This document shows positions 49,512-57,585 of a stretch of 64,000 bases of DNA, piece by piece. Made by a program: the position numbers and the translations under genes. The notes beneath the pieces are model-generated. The model saw only the letters and a program-made list of their open reading frames with translations, had not been told where the DNA came from and did no database searches. This DNA is from Burkholderiales bacterium. Lineage in GTDB: Bacteria; Pseudomonadota; Gammaproteobacteria; Burkholderiales; Burkholderiaceae_E. Position 1 is the stretch's first letter. Each line of letters opens with the position of its first letter. The DNA lies in assembly GCA_026399875.1 (NCBI GenBank), contig JAPLQF010000022.1:1-64000 (forward strand), given 5' to 3'.

Positions 49512-49922
49512 CTAGATGAGTGCTTTCGTTACAAGCAGATGATTGCGTCCGTCCTTGAATCTGTAGCTCACGCTATCCATGAGCTCTCGGACCAGATGGA
49601 CGCCTAAGCCACCGATCGGTCGATCGTCGAGGTCGGATTCGAGATCCGGCGGCGGTGCGGTCAGCGGATCGTAGGCAATCCCGTCATCAGATATCTCCAT
49701 CGACAAGAGATCGTTCTGCTGAGACAGATGCAGTGTGATGCGAGGCTTGTGTGAGCTATCGCCGCCGTAGGAGATCACATTCATCAGAATCTCCTCGAGA
49801 ACCAGCTTCACTTTGAAGGTCGCTTCGTCCGGCCAGGACATCGACTCGGCAAAATCGCCCACCGCCTTGTCTGCGGTCGCAAGCGATTCGATTTCCGCAT
49901 CCAGCTCAAGTGTCAGTTGCAT
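49512..49922 (-). CDS. RsbW-like anti-sigma factor / serine kinase (HATPase_c_2)
   Basis: 136 residues from the ATG at 49922; an ATG at 49955 adds 11 residues. GHKL ATPase motifs are visible. The N-box is KVKLVLEEILMNVISYG. The G1 box is MEISDDGIAYDPL. The G2 box is RPIGGLGVHLVRELMDSV. Proteins of this type phosphorylate an anti-anti-sigma STAS partner and otherwise sequester a sigma factor. The divergent STAS gene only 90 bp away is the probable partner. No sigma factor or PP2C phosphatase gene lies nearby. Confidence 0.9.
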   Translation of the reverse strand: MQLTLELDAEIESLATADKAVGDFAESMSWPDEATFKVKLVLEEILMNVISYGGDSSHKPRITLHLSQQNDLLSMEISDDGIAYDPLTAPPPDLESDLDDRPIGGLGVHLVRELMDSVSYRFKDGRNHLLVTKALI

Positions 49923-50011
49923 GACCGCGACCTTACTACGTCGCTGGTCGATCATGAAATTACTCTAGAATGGCCACACAAACGCTTACCAAACCTTTTC
50001 GGGGCCTTTTC

Positions 50012-50296
50012 ATGACAACTTCAAAAGAGTGCAAGCCGGTTGGCAGGCTTGATGGCGCCAATGCGGCGACCTATGAAAAGGAATTTCTTGGTTTGCTGGT
50101 CGGCGATGTCACTTCGCTCAACATCGATTTGTCCGGTCTCGATTACGTCAGCAGCGCCGGCTTGCGTGTTCTGCTGGTCGCAGCCAAAGCGGCCAAGGGC
50201 AAGGGAGGCAAAGTTGTGCTGTCGTCGCCCAAGCCGGCAATCCTTGAGGTGCTGAAGATCAGTGGTTTCGACAAGATCCTCGAAGTTCGCGCCTGA
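50012..50296 (+). CDS. STAS-domain anti-sigma factor antagonist
   Basis: 94 residues from the ATG at 50012 (GGGG 8 bases upstream); an ATG at 49970 lacks a ribosome-binding site. The STAS motif is LNIDLSGLDYVSSAGLRVLL, in which one of the Ser residues of YVSSAG is the usual phosphorylation site. It is divergent from the RsbW-like kinase gene, so the pair forms a likely partner switch. The GPP34 gene follows 9 bases downstream. Confidence 0.93.
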   Translation: MTTSKECKPVGRLDGANAATYEKEFLGLLVGDVTSLNIDLSGLDYVSSAGLRVLLVAAKAAKGKGGKVVLSSPKPAILEVLKISGFDKILEVRA

Positions 50297-50305
50297 GGGG
50301 CTGCC

Positions 50306-50968
50306 ATGACGTCTCCCACCCGACTGACCCTCGCAGAAGAGCTGGTGCTGATCGCACTGGATGATGAAAGCGGCTCGCTTCTGAGCTTGCCCCCGTTTTC
50401 GCTCGAGGTCGCGATTGCGGCGTCCCTGTTGATGGAACTCGAGCTTGCAGGCCGAGTCGACAGCGACGAAGACAAGCTCTTCGTTATTTCGCCGAGCCCG
50501 ACAGGGGTTGCGATTGTTGATGAGCCCCTCGAAGAGATCGTTGCCGAAAGCCGCCAGTTACCGACCTCTGCCTGGTTGCGCAGGCTCGCGTCACCCGGGC
50601 CTGTGCTTCGCGAGCGAATCATCGGCGGACTGGTCGATCGCGGTGTGCTGCGGTCGGTTGAAAAGCGACTGCTCTGGGTGTTCAAGACCAGGGTCTATCC
50701 GCCGATCAGCGGAATCGAAGAGAGTGAGGTCAGGAGCCGGATCATGACGCTCCTCAACAATGATGAGATCCCTGATACCCGCGATGCATTGTTGATCGGG
50801 CTGCTGCGCGCTACCGGCATCATGTATCGCCTGCTCAGTTCGACCGAGCGTGAGCGTCTGCGCGATCGCATCGATCAGATCGCCAACCTCGAAGGAATCA
50901 ATCGCGCACTGAGCGCGACGATTTCCGAGTTGCTGATCGAGTTGACCTCGGCCTCGTTTCATCCGTGA
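50306..50968 (+). CDS. GPP34 (GOLPH3/Vps74-like) family protein
   Basis: 220 residues, almost all alpha-helical. LTLAEELVLIALDDESGSLL, SLEVAIAASLLMELELAGRV and GGLVDRGVLRSVEKRLLWVF follow the order seen in GPP34 domains. The eukaryotic relative GOLPH3 binds phosphatidylinositol-4-phosphate. Bacterial members are best known from actinomycetes and have no settled function. It is only 9 bases after the STAS gene, so co-expression with the partner switch is likely. Membrane or lipid association is inference from the family. Confidence 0.88.
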   Translation: MTSPTRLTLAEELVLIALDDESGSLLSLPPFSLEVAIAASLLMELELAGRVDSDEDKLFVISPSPTGVAIVDEPLEEIVAESRQLPTSAWLRRLASPGPVLRERIIGGLVDRGVLRSVEKRLLWVFKTRVYPPISGIEESEVRSRIMTLLNNDEIPDTRDALLIGLLRATGIMYRLLSSTERERLRDRIDQIANLEGINRALSATISELLIELTSASFHP

Positions 50969-51021
50969 AGACTCTCGGCCGCGCCGGCTCAAGTCGATGT
51001 GTGCAGACGCATTGACCGGGC

Positions 51022-51051
51022 ATAAAAAAAGGAGCCTATCGGCTCCTTATT
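51022..51051 (-). terminator. Rho-independent terminator downstream of tRNA-Leu
   Basis: On the minus strand AAGGAGCC-GATA-GGCTCCTT forms an 8-bp stem followed by a run of T residues (the A-run at 51024-51030 on the plus strand). It lies about 110 bases after the tRNA-Leu gene in its direction of transcription. Confidence 0.85.
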
Positions 51052-51158
51052 CATTCGGGCTCGAGCACTCAAGACTCGTGCAGTCGACTAATCTGCGAGT
51101 TAACTTGAAACAAGGATCACCGACGGATCGCTTGTTGCCCATCGGCTGGCAGTACCGA

Positions 51159-51245
51159 TGGTGCCCAGAAGAGGACTCGAACCTCCACACCATTGCTGGC
51201 GCTAGGACCTGAACCTAGTGCGTCTACCAATTCCGCCATCTGGGC
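51159..51245 (-). tRNA. tRNA-Leu, anticodon CAG
   Basis: Minus-strand sequence starts GCCCAGATGGCGGAATTGG and ends TCTGGGC-A, giving a 7-bp acceptor stem with an encoded CCA. The anticodon loop TTCAGGT gives CAG. A long variable arm (class II tRNA) and the T-arm GGTTCGAGTCC confirm tRNA-Leu. A terminator follows. Confidence 0.97.
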
Positions 51246-51307
51246 TTCGAAGTGACTGTCGTCACCCGAGCCAGAAAGTATAAACCCACCATGAGTTCTG
51301 TCAAATC

Positions 51308-53794
51308 GTGACTAAAACCTGGGTTCCTCCTTCTCGCGAAGAAATCCTTGAATCGCTTCGCGTTGCCGATGCGCCGCTGACGCCTCAGGAAGTTGCCGAC
51401 CGTCTCGGTGTGACCTCGCGAAACTTCCCGATCCTCGAGAAACGGATTCTTGCAATGGAGCGCGATGGTCAGTTGCTGCCCAATCGCAAGGGAGTGCTGT
51501 TGCTGGCGACGCGCCTCGAGCTGGTGGCCGGGCGGATCACCGGTCATCGTGACGGTTTCGGTTTTCTCATACCGGATACCGGTGGGCCCGATCTGTTTCT
51601 GTCGCCTCGAGAGATGCAAAAGGCGATGCATGGTGATCGGGCATTGGTCAGGCGCTCCGGGACCGATAACCGCGGACGACCTGAGGGCACGATCGTTGAA
51701 GTCACTGATCGGGGCCAGCGAAGGCTTGTTGGGCGTCTGCTGATCGAGCGGGGCCTGACCATCGTGGTGCCGGAAGACCAGCGCATCAAGCATGACATCT
51801 TGATTGCACCGGGGGATGCGGCAAAGGCACAGGCCGGTCAGGTGGTCACGGTCGAGATCGTGACGCCTCCGAACATCCATTCGCAGCCGATGGGGCGAGT
51901 GGTCGAGGTGCTGGGAAGCATTGACGACCCGGGCATGGAGATCGAAATCGCGGTGCGAAAGTTCGATGTGCCGCATCAGTTCTCCGATGCCGCATTGCAA
52001 CTCGCAGCGAAGATGCCCTCGCAGGTCAGGCCGGTCGATCTGAAGCGCCGGGTCGATCTTCGCGATCTGCCGCTGGTGACCATTGACGGCGAGGACGCTC
52101 GTGATTTCGATGATGCGGTCTATTGCGAACCGCTTGAGACCTCAGGGCGTCGCGCCGGCGGATGGCGCCTGCTGGTGGCAATTGCTGACGTCAGCCACTA
52201 TGTCACGCATGGCGATGCACTCGATGCCGATGCGATCGAGCGCTCGACCTCGGTGTACTTCCCGCGGCGTGTGATTCCGATGCTGCCCGAGAAAATCTCC
52301 AATGGCCTGTGCTCGCTGAATCCCCAGGTCGATCGGCTGGTGCTGGTCGCTGACATGGTCATCTCCGCCAACGGGCAGATGAAGGCCTATCAGTTCTATG
52401 AAGCGGTCATGCATTCGGCGGCACGACTGACCTATGACCAGGTCTGGTCGGTGTTGTCCGGACGTGACCCTGCCGCGGCTCGGCAACTCGCCCCGATCGC
52501 GGGGCATCTTCAGAATCTCTATGAGCTCTACCGCACCTTTGCCAAGGCGCGCGCAGTACGCGGCGCGATGGACTTCGAGTCGGTCGAGACCAAGATCGTC
52601 TGCGATTTCGCCGGGCGCATCGAGAAGATCGTTGCGCGTACCCGCAACGATGCGCACAAGCTGATTGAGGAATGCATGCTGGCAGCCAATACCTGTGCTG
52701 CAGACTTTCTTGCACGCAGCAAGCATCCTGCGCTGTTCAGGATTCATGAAGGACCGTCGCCCGAGCGTTTGACGCTGCTGCGAGAGTTTTTGCAGGGGCT
52801 GGGCCTTGCGCTCGGTGGTGGCGACGATCCCAGGCCCTCCGACTATGCTGCGATTGCGGCGCAGATTGCCGGGCGTCCTGATGCGCAGTTGCTGCAGACC
52901 ATGCTCCTGCGGTCGATGCAGCAGGCGGTCTATTCGCCCCATAACGTCGGTCACTTCGGCTTGTCGTATGAGGCCTATGCCCATTTCACCTCACCGATCC
53001 GCCGCTATCCCGATCTCCTGACGCACCGCGCCATCAAGGCGCTGCTGCAGAGTCGGCGATATCAGCCGCCGGTACCCTCCGAGGAAGTGACGCAGCGTGC
53101 GCCGCCCCAGCGCGGCAAGCGCGGTGCTGCACCGTCCATGCCTTCGGCGCGCAAGCGCGCGCAGGCCGACGATCGCGCTCAGACCCGCAGTCAGATGAGT
53201 GTTGCGCAACGCGAGGAGATCGACCGTTGGGAGACGCTGGGCATCATCTGTTCGGCTAATGAGCGCCGCGCCGATGATGCATCACGCGATGTCGAAGCCT
53301 GGTTGAAGTGTCAGTTCATGCGCGAGCGGGTCGGCGAACAGTTCCGCGGCCGCATCACCGGGCTGGCAAGCTTTGGCATCTTCGTGACCCTCGAGGAGCT
53401 GTATGTCGAAGGCATGGTGCATGTCTCCGAGCTCGGCAGCGAGTATTTCCAGTACATCGAGGCGGCTCACGAGCTGCGTGGCGAACGTACCGGGCTTCGC
53501 TATCGATTGACCGACGAGCTTGATGTCCAGGTCTCGCGTGTTGATCTTGAAGCGCGGCGGATCGAATTCAGACTGGTGCGTGATGACATGCCGCGCAACG
53601 ATCGAGCGCGATCCGGTGTCAAGGTGCCAACCGCGGCTGAACTTGGCCCGGCGCCCGAGTTTGTGGCGGCCGCGCGCAGGTCTGCACGTCCGAAGTCCGA
53701 GGGCGTCGTCAAGGCACAGGCTGCCCGTCAGGCTGCGCGCGGGCGAAACGGCCGCAAGGAATTGCGTGGTTCCAAACGCAAGCAGGGTCGCTGA
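51308..53794 (+). CDS. rnr: Ribonuclease R
   Basis: 828 residues, starting with GTG. It is a processive 3'-5' exoribonuclease that degrades structured RNA. The order is: N-terminal winged-helix (LTPQEVADRLGVTSRN), cold-shock domains, the RNB catalytic domain with TIDGEDARDFDDAVYCE (Asp cluster) and VGHFGLSYEAYAHFTSPIRR, then S1 domain (FRGRITGLASFGIFVTLEEL). The C-terminus is basic (GRNGRKELRGSKRKQGR). An internal Arg/Lys/Ala-rich insertion lies around residues 597-630, between the RNB and S1 parts. rlmB follows directly, a common proteobacterial pair. Confidence 0.98.
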   Translation: MTKTWVPPSREEILESLRVADAPLTPQEVADRLGVTSRNFPILEKRILAMERDGQLLPNRKGVLLLATRLELVAGRITGHRDGFGFLIPDTGGPDLFLSPREMQKAMHGDRALVRRSGTDNRGRPEGTIVEVTDRGQRRLVGRLLIERGLTIVVPEDQRIKHDILIAPGDAAKAQAGQVVTVEIVTPPNIHSQPMGRVVEVLGSIDDPGMEIEIAVRKFDVPHQFSDAALQLAAKMPSQVRPVDLKRRVDLRDLPLVTIDGEDARDFDDAVYCEPLETSGRRAGGWRLLVAIADVSHYVTHGDALDADAIERSTSVYFPRRVIPMLPEKISNGLCSLNPQVDRLVLVADMVISANGQMKAYQFYEAVMHSAARLTYDQVWSVLSGRDPAAARQLAPIAGHLQNLYELYRTFAKARAVRGAMDFESVETKIVCDFAGRIEKIVARTRNDAHKLIEECMLAANTCAADFLARSKHPALFRIHEGPSPERLTLLREFLQGLGLALGGGDDPRPSDYAAIAAQIAGRPDAQLLQTMLLRSMQQAVYSPHNVGHFGLSYEAYAHFTSPIRRYPDLLTHRAIKALLQSRRYQPPVPSEEVTQRAPPQRGKRGAAPSMPSARKRAQADDRAQTRSQMSVAQREEIDRWETLGIICSANERRADDASRDVEAWLKCQFMRERVGEQFRGRITGLASFGIFVTLEELYVEGMVHVSELGSEYFQYIEAAHELRGERTGLRYRLTDELDVQVSRVDLEARRIEFRLVRDDMPRNDRARSGVKVPTAAELGPAPEFVAAARRSARPKSEGVVKAQAARQAARGRNGRKELRGSKRKQGR

Positions 53795-53822
53795 TGTTCA
53801 GTGGCGATAGGGAAGTCGGCGC

Positions 53823-54560
53823 ATGCTGATATTCGGTTTTCATTCGGTCACCTCGCGTCTGCGACAGGCCGCCGGCTCGGTGCGCGAACTCTATGTCGAT
53901 GCCAGACGAGATGACGGCAGAGCGCGCGATCTGCTGGCGCTCGCGGCCAAGCTCGGCATCGATGCCCGTCGAGTCGAGGTGTCGCGCCTCGATCGCATGT
54001 GCCCGAGTCGCCGCCATCAGGGCGTGGTGGCGATCGTCGAGTCGCGCCCGCCAGTCATGGGTCTGGAGGACCTGCTTGACTCGATCGAGGGGCCGGCTTT
54101 CCTGCTGGTGCTCGATGGGGTGACCGATCCACGCAATCTCGGCGCCTGTCTGAGGGTGGCCGATGGCGCGGGCGTGCATGCAGTCATCGCACCGAAAGAT
54201 CATGCCTGCCCGCTCAATGAAACCGCAATCCAGACCGCGAGTGGCGCGGCCGACAGCGTGCCCTACATCATGGTCACCAATCTTGCGCGCTCGATCGATG
54301 TGCTCGAGGATCGCTCGATTACCGTGATCGGTACGGCCGATGGTGCCGAGCAGTCGCTCTATGAAGCGGATGTACCGGCCGCTGTAGCCTGGGCGCTCGG
54401 GGCAGAAGGGGTTGGCCTGCGTCGTCTCACGCGCGAGCGCTGCGACCGGCTGGTGTCGATCCCGATGGCCGGACAGGTCGAAAGCCTGAATGTGTCGGTG
54501 GCGGCCGGCATCGTGCTCTATGAGACTGTTCGCCGGAATCGGGGTGCCGACCGGGTTTGA
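53823..54560 (+). CDS. rlmB: 23S rRNA (guanosine-2251-2'-O)-methyltransferase RlmB
   Basis: 245-residue SPOUT methyltransferase. The N-terminal substrate-binding domain (MLIFGFHSVTSRLRQ) precedes the knot domain, whose motifs are LVLDGVTDPRNLGACLRVAD (motif 1), WALGAEGVGLRRLTRERCD (motif 2) and IPMAGQVESLNVSVAAGIVL (motif 3). It methylates G2251 in the 50S P-loop. It starts 28 bases after the rnr stop. Confidence 0.96.
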   Translation: MLIFGFHSVTSRLRQAAGSVRELYVDARRDDGRARDLLALAAKLGIDARRVEVSRLDRMCPSRRHQGVVAIVESRPPVMGLEDLLDSIEGPAFLLVLDGVTDPRNLGACLRVADGAGVHAVIAPKDHACPLNETAIQTASGAADSVPYIMVTNLARSIDVLEDRSITVIGTADGAEQSLYEADVPAAVAWALGAEGVGLRRLTRERCDRLVSIPMAGQVESLNVSVAAGIVLYETVRRNRGADRV

Positions 54561-54771
54561 CCCTGCTTTCGCTGGGCGAGTTTCCTGGCCGGGTCATTTG
54601 TCGCACCTCGACGCCTTGCAAGAGAGATGAGTACAGGGCGATTGAGCCAATCGGCATAACGGCTTGGTGATCATTGATCGCATCGGTCCGGGGGGCATCC
54701 GGATTCCGAAATCTCAGGTAAACCTCCTTCAAGGATGATCTGAATCGAGCGAACCCACCCTGCGAGGATCC

Positions 54772-55017
54772 ATGTGCGCTTTCCGTTTAGCTGGCCTCTC
54801 GCTTTCCGTTGTGAGCGCGACCCTGGTCCTGGGCTCGGTCAATCCGGCGTTTGCCGCAAAGATCGAATCCGGCACCATCAGTGTCCAGACGAGCAATCTC
54901 GGTAACCTCTCGCCTTCCGACGTGTCGGCGACTTCTACTGTGTCGACCACCGACGCTCTTAGTTCACGCCTGAGCGCGGCTTGGGTTCGCCCGGATCGCG
55001 CTTGCCGCGTGTCCTGA
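54772..55017 (+). CDS. Possible small secreted protein, unknown
   Basis: 81 residues. A convincing signal peptide is present: LAGLSLSVVSATLVLGSVN with a likely cut after AFA near residue 28. The mature part is Ser/Thr-rich (SGTISVQTSNLGNLSPSDVS). GAGGA lies just before the ATG. The last 59 bases overlap the end of the convergent nuclease gene, so the C-terminal part may be an artefact of read-through into antisense sequence. No family is recognised. The 211 bp before it (54561-54771) hold no gene I can see. Confidence 0.4.
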   Translation: MCAFRLAGLSLSVVSATLVLGSVNPAFAAKIESGTISVQTSNLGNLSPSDVSATSTVSTTDALSSRLSAAWVRPDRACRVS

Positions 55018-55555
55018 AGTCCCAGGGTGGCTCAGGGCTCGGATCGCGCCACAGACCGAGCCCCTCCGATCGCGCTTCGCGCTCGGCCTTCATGTAGCGG
55101 GCTGCATCCTGATCGTGCTGCTCGGAGCGGTAGCGTTTGAAATGCCAGGCCAGGCCGGCTTCGATTTGGGCCAGGCCTGCGTCTTTCACCGACTTGCTAT
55201 CTTCCGACAGGATCCAGACTCGGGCGACAGTGCGCCCGAACACATCGAGCTTGACCGGCTCGAGCCGGATGCGCACGTCCCGCATGAGATCGCGCAGATG
55301 CTGTCGAGATCGGTCGGCGAAAGGCTGGGATTTTTCGGGAGCGTCGATACCCGAAATTCGAACGCGGATTCGGTTGCCGAGGTCATCGCGCAGCACGAAA
55401 GAGTCGCCGTCCTGCACATCGATGCTGATGCCATCGACAACCGGCGGGGCTGGGAGCTTTGCCGCGTTGAGTCTGGCAGGCAGCAGGCCGACCAACAGGC
55501 AGGCAAGCAGCGCTGCGGCGAAAGCAGCATTGCGCCTCGGGTCGGTCTTGCGCAT
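54959..55555 (-). CDS. Secreted thermonuclease-like (SNase) protein
   Basis: 198 residues. The start at 55555 has GGAG 8 bases upstream and begins a membrane or signal segment (FAAALLACLLVGLLPARLNA). The staphylococcal-nuclease fold follows: VVDGISIDVQDGDSFVLRD, then catalytic residues in RVRISGIDAPEKSQPF (Arg, Asp, Glu) and FGRTVARVW (second Arg), and GLAWHFKRY. It is probably a periplasmic or exported nuclease acting on DNA or RNA. The frame is open far upstream, but that part lacks protein-like character. Confidence 0.9.
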   Translation of the reverse strand: MRKTDPRRNAAFAAALLACLLVGLLPARLNAAKLPAPPVVDGISIDVQDGDSFVLRDDLGNRIRVRISGIDAPEKSQPFADRSRQHLRDLMRDVRIRLEPVKLDVFGRTVARVWILSEDSKSVKDAGLAQIEAGLAWHFKRYRSEQHDQDAARYMKAEREARSEGLGLWRDPSPEPPWDFRTRGKRDPGEPKPRSGVN

Positions 55556-55766
55556 CGGGTTGCTCCAAAGGGGGCGATGCCGGCCTGCGCGAGCGTCGAA
55601 GTGCAGGCGGGTGCGGCAGTCAGACAAAGAACGATTATCGCCATGAATCGATTGGGTCAGCAGGTCTGGTCCGACAGAGTCCGGGCTTGTTCGGCTGAAA
55701 TGCACGATGCGATCAGTTCCGCAACGCGATAGCATCCGGCAATCCCTGACTGCGAGCGAGTCGGCT

Positions 55767-56942
55767 ATGAGCCCATCGTCTGCGAATCCGCCAATGCGAA
55801 TCGGTCTGCTGACCGGTGGTGGCGATTGCCCCGGTCTGAACGCGGTAATCCGCGCGGTGACGCGCACTGCCCGAGGCCTCTACGGGGCGACGGTCATCGG
55901 TATTGAAGACGGATTCGAAGGGCTGTTCGATGGCCGCATGCGCGAGCTCGAGTACGGCGATGTGGCAGGACTGATCGGGGAGGGTGGCACCCTGCTTGGC
56001 ACCAGCAACAAGGGCGATCCCTGGAATTTCCCGCTACGACAAGCGGATGGCACGCTGGTGATTTCGGATGTCTCCGAGCGCATCCTCGAACAGATTCGTC
56101 ACGCAGCACTTGATGTGCTGATGGTGGTGGGCGGCGACGGCTCGATGCATATCGCCCAGCGATTCGTCGAGCGCGGGGTCAGAGTGATCGGTGTACCCAA
56201 GACGATTGACAACGATCTTGCCGCGACCGATGCAACTTTCGGCTTCGATACCGCAGTGTCGATTGTCAGCGAAGCCATCGATCGGCTCCAGACAACCGCC
56301 TCCTCGCATCATCGTGTGATGGTGATCGAGGTCATGGGGCGCTATGCCGGCTGGATTGCACTGGCAGGCGGTATGGCTGGGGGCGCCGACACCATCCTGA
56401 TCCCCGAGATCGGTTTCTCGTGGGAGTCGGTCTTTCGGCATGTCGAGCACCGCGCATCACGCGGGCGTCGCTTTTCGATTGTTTGTGTCGCCGAAGGTGC
56501 AAGGCTTCCCGAGGGCGGCGAGGTGGTCAAGGCTTTCGATCGACGGCGCACCGATGCGCGTCAGCTTGGTGGTATCGGCGCCGTGGTCGCGCGGCGGATC
56601 GAAGAAGGTACCGGACTCGAGACTCGCGTCACCGTACTCGGTCACCTTCAGCGCGGTGGTTCACCGAGCGCCCATGACCGGGTGCTGGCAACCCGTTTCG
56701 GCGTGGCGGCCGCGCATTGTGCGGCCCGAGGTGAGAGCGGTCTGATGGTGGCCTTGCGCGGCACCGAGATCGTCACGGTACCGATCTCCCAGGCGATCGC
56801 CACGCTTCGCACCGTGCCTCACGATCATCCTCTTGTACTCGCCGCGCGGGCAGTCGGCACCCGGTTCGGTGACGAGACAGCTGCCCCGGATGGCGCTGCG
56901 CAAGCCCTACCAGACTCCGAGCAGCGTCCCGGCGGCAAGTAG
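55767..56942 (+). CDS. pfkA: 6-phosphofructokinase (PfkA family, Gly104/Lys124 type)
   Basis: 391 residues. It phosphorylates fructose-6-phosphate. The motifs are LLTGGGDCPGLNAVIR (nucleotide or PPi site), VVGGDGSM, PKTIDNDL with the catalytic Asp, MGRYAGWIALAGG and LGHLQRGGSPSAHDR. GGDG (Gly104) is typical of ATP-dependent enzymes, while the Lys in PKTIDND (position 124) is typical of the PPi-dependent group, so the phosphate donor is not certain. The ATG at 55767 is used; one 9 codons inside (55794) fits equally. Its end overlaps the convergent flavodoxin gene by 36 bases. Confidence 0.92.
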   Translation: MSPSSANPPMRIGLLTGGGDCPGLNAVIRAVTRTARGLYGATVIGIEDGFEGLFDGRMRELEYGDVAGLIGEGGTLLGTSNKGDPWNFPLRQADGTLVISDVSERILEQIRHAALDVLMVVGGDGSMHIAQRFVERGVRVIGVPKTIDNDLAATDATFGFDTAVSIVSEAIDRLQTTASSHHRVMVIEVMGRYAGWIALAGGMAGGADTILIPEIGFSWESVFRHVEHRASRGRRFSIVCVAEGARLPEGGEVVKAFDRRRTDARQLGGIGAVVARRIEEGTGLETRVTVLGHLQRGGSPSAHDRVLATRFGVAAAHCAARGESGLMVALRGTEIVTVPISQAIATLRTVPHDHPLVLAARAVGTRFGDETAAPDGAAQALPDSEQRPGGK

Positions 56943-57485
56943 GCCACCGAGCTCAGCTGCCCGGGCGAGTTCTGCAGGCCCGATCTGCTTCGGCGCTGAG
57001 ATGGCCTCAGGTGTCTGGGCGCCGGTCAGCACGATCAGAGGTTTCGCGATTGATTTCAGCCGCCAGCCGGCGGCGATCCGATCAATCTGACGCGCTGCAC
57101 CGTGGCCGTCCGTCCCGGCGCAGATCAGCGTTGCATAGGGGCGTGCATTCAGGCGATCGAGCGCAGGGTAATAATTGCAATCGAAGAAGGTCTTCATTGG
57201 GCCGGCCATCGATCCGAGGCACTCCGGCGTGGCGAACAGCAGCGCGTCGGCATGCAGCAACGCTTCGGTCGCGACAAGATCGCAGCGGCAGGCCATGACG
57301 CTCAAGCCGGATTGACTTTCCGCGGAGTCCGGCAACCTGTCGCCAAAGGCTGCGCTTGCCGCCTGCCGGCCGGCCTCGGTCGCACCCCGGGCGGCAGCCT
57401 GCACCAGCGATTCGGTACCGCCGGTGTAGGACCACCAGACGATCAGCAGTCGCTTTTCGGGGATGGGTAGCTTCTCAAGCGCCAT
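56907..57485 (-). CDS. Flavodoxin-family / NADPH-dependent FMN reductase-like protein
   Basis: 192 residues. The FMN phosphate-binding loop is IVWWSYTGGTESLVQAA near the N-terminus. The second flavin loop FATPECLGSMAGPMKTFFDC is typical of flavodoxin-like oxidoreductases (WrbA/NADPH-FMN reductase group). It probably transfers electrons through FMN. Substrate and partner are unknown. The 100-bp spacer to the divergent HExxH gene would hold both promoters. Confidence 0.85.
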   Translation of the reverse strand: MALEKLPIPEKRLLIVWWSYTGGTESLVQAAARGATEAGRQAASAAFGDRLPDSAESQSGLSVMACRCDLVATEALLHADALLFATPECLGSMAGPMKTFFDCNYYPALDRLNARPYATLICAGTDGHGAARQIDRIAAGWRLKSIAKPLIVLTGAQTPEAISAPKQIGPAELARAAELGGLLAAGTLLGVW

Positions 57486-57585
57486 GGTCTGGCCAGTACC
57501 TCAGGCTTAGTACGTCGGGCCGGCAGACGGCCATAGAAAGCCGGTCCATGTCGGGTGATGATGAGGCCAGTTCAGGAGAACTTCG

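Noticed and set aside
51029-51048. A terminator for the plus-strand GPP34 gene
   Set aside because: The T-run follows the stem only on the minus strand, so it serves tRNA-Leu.
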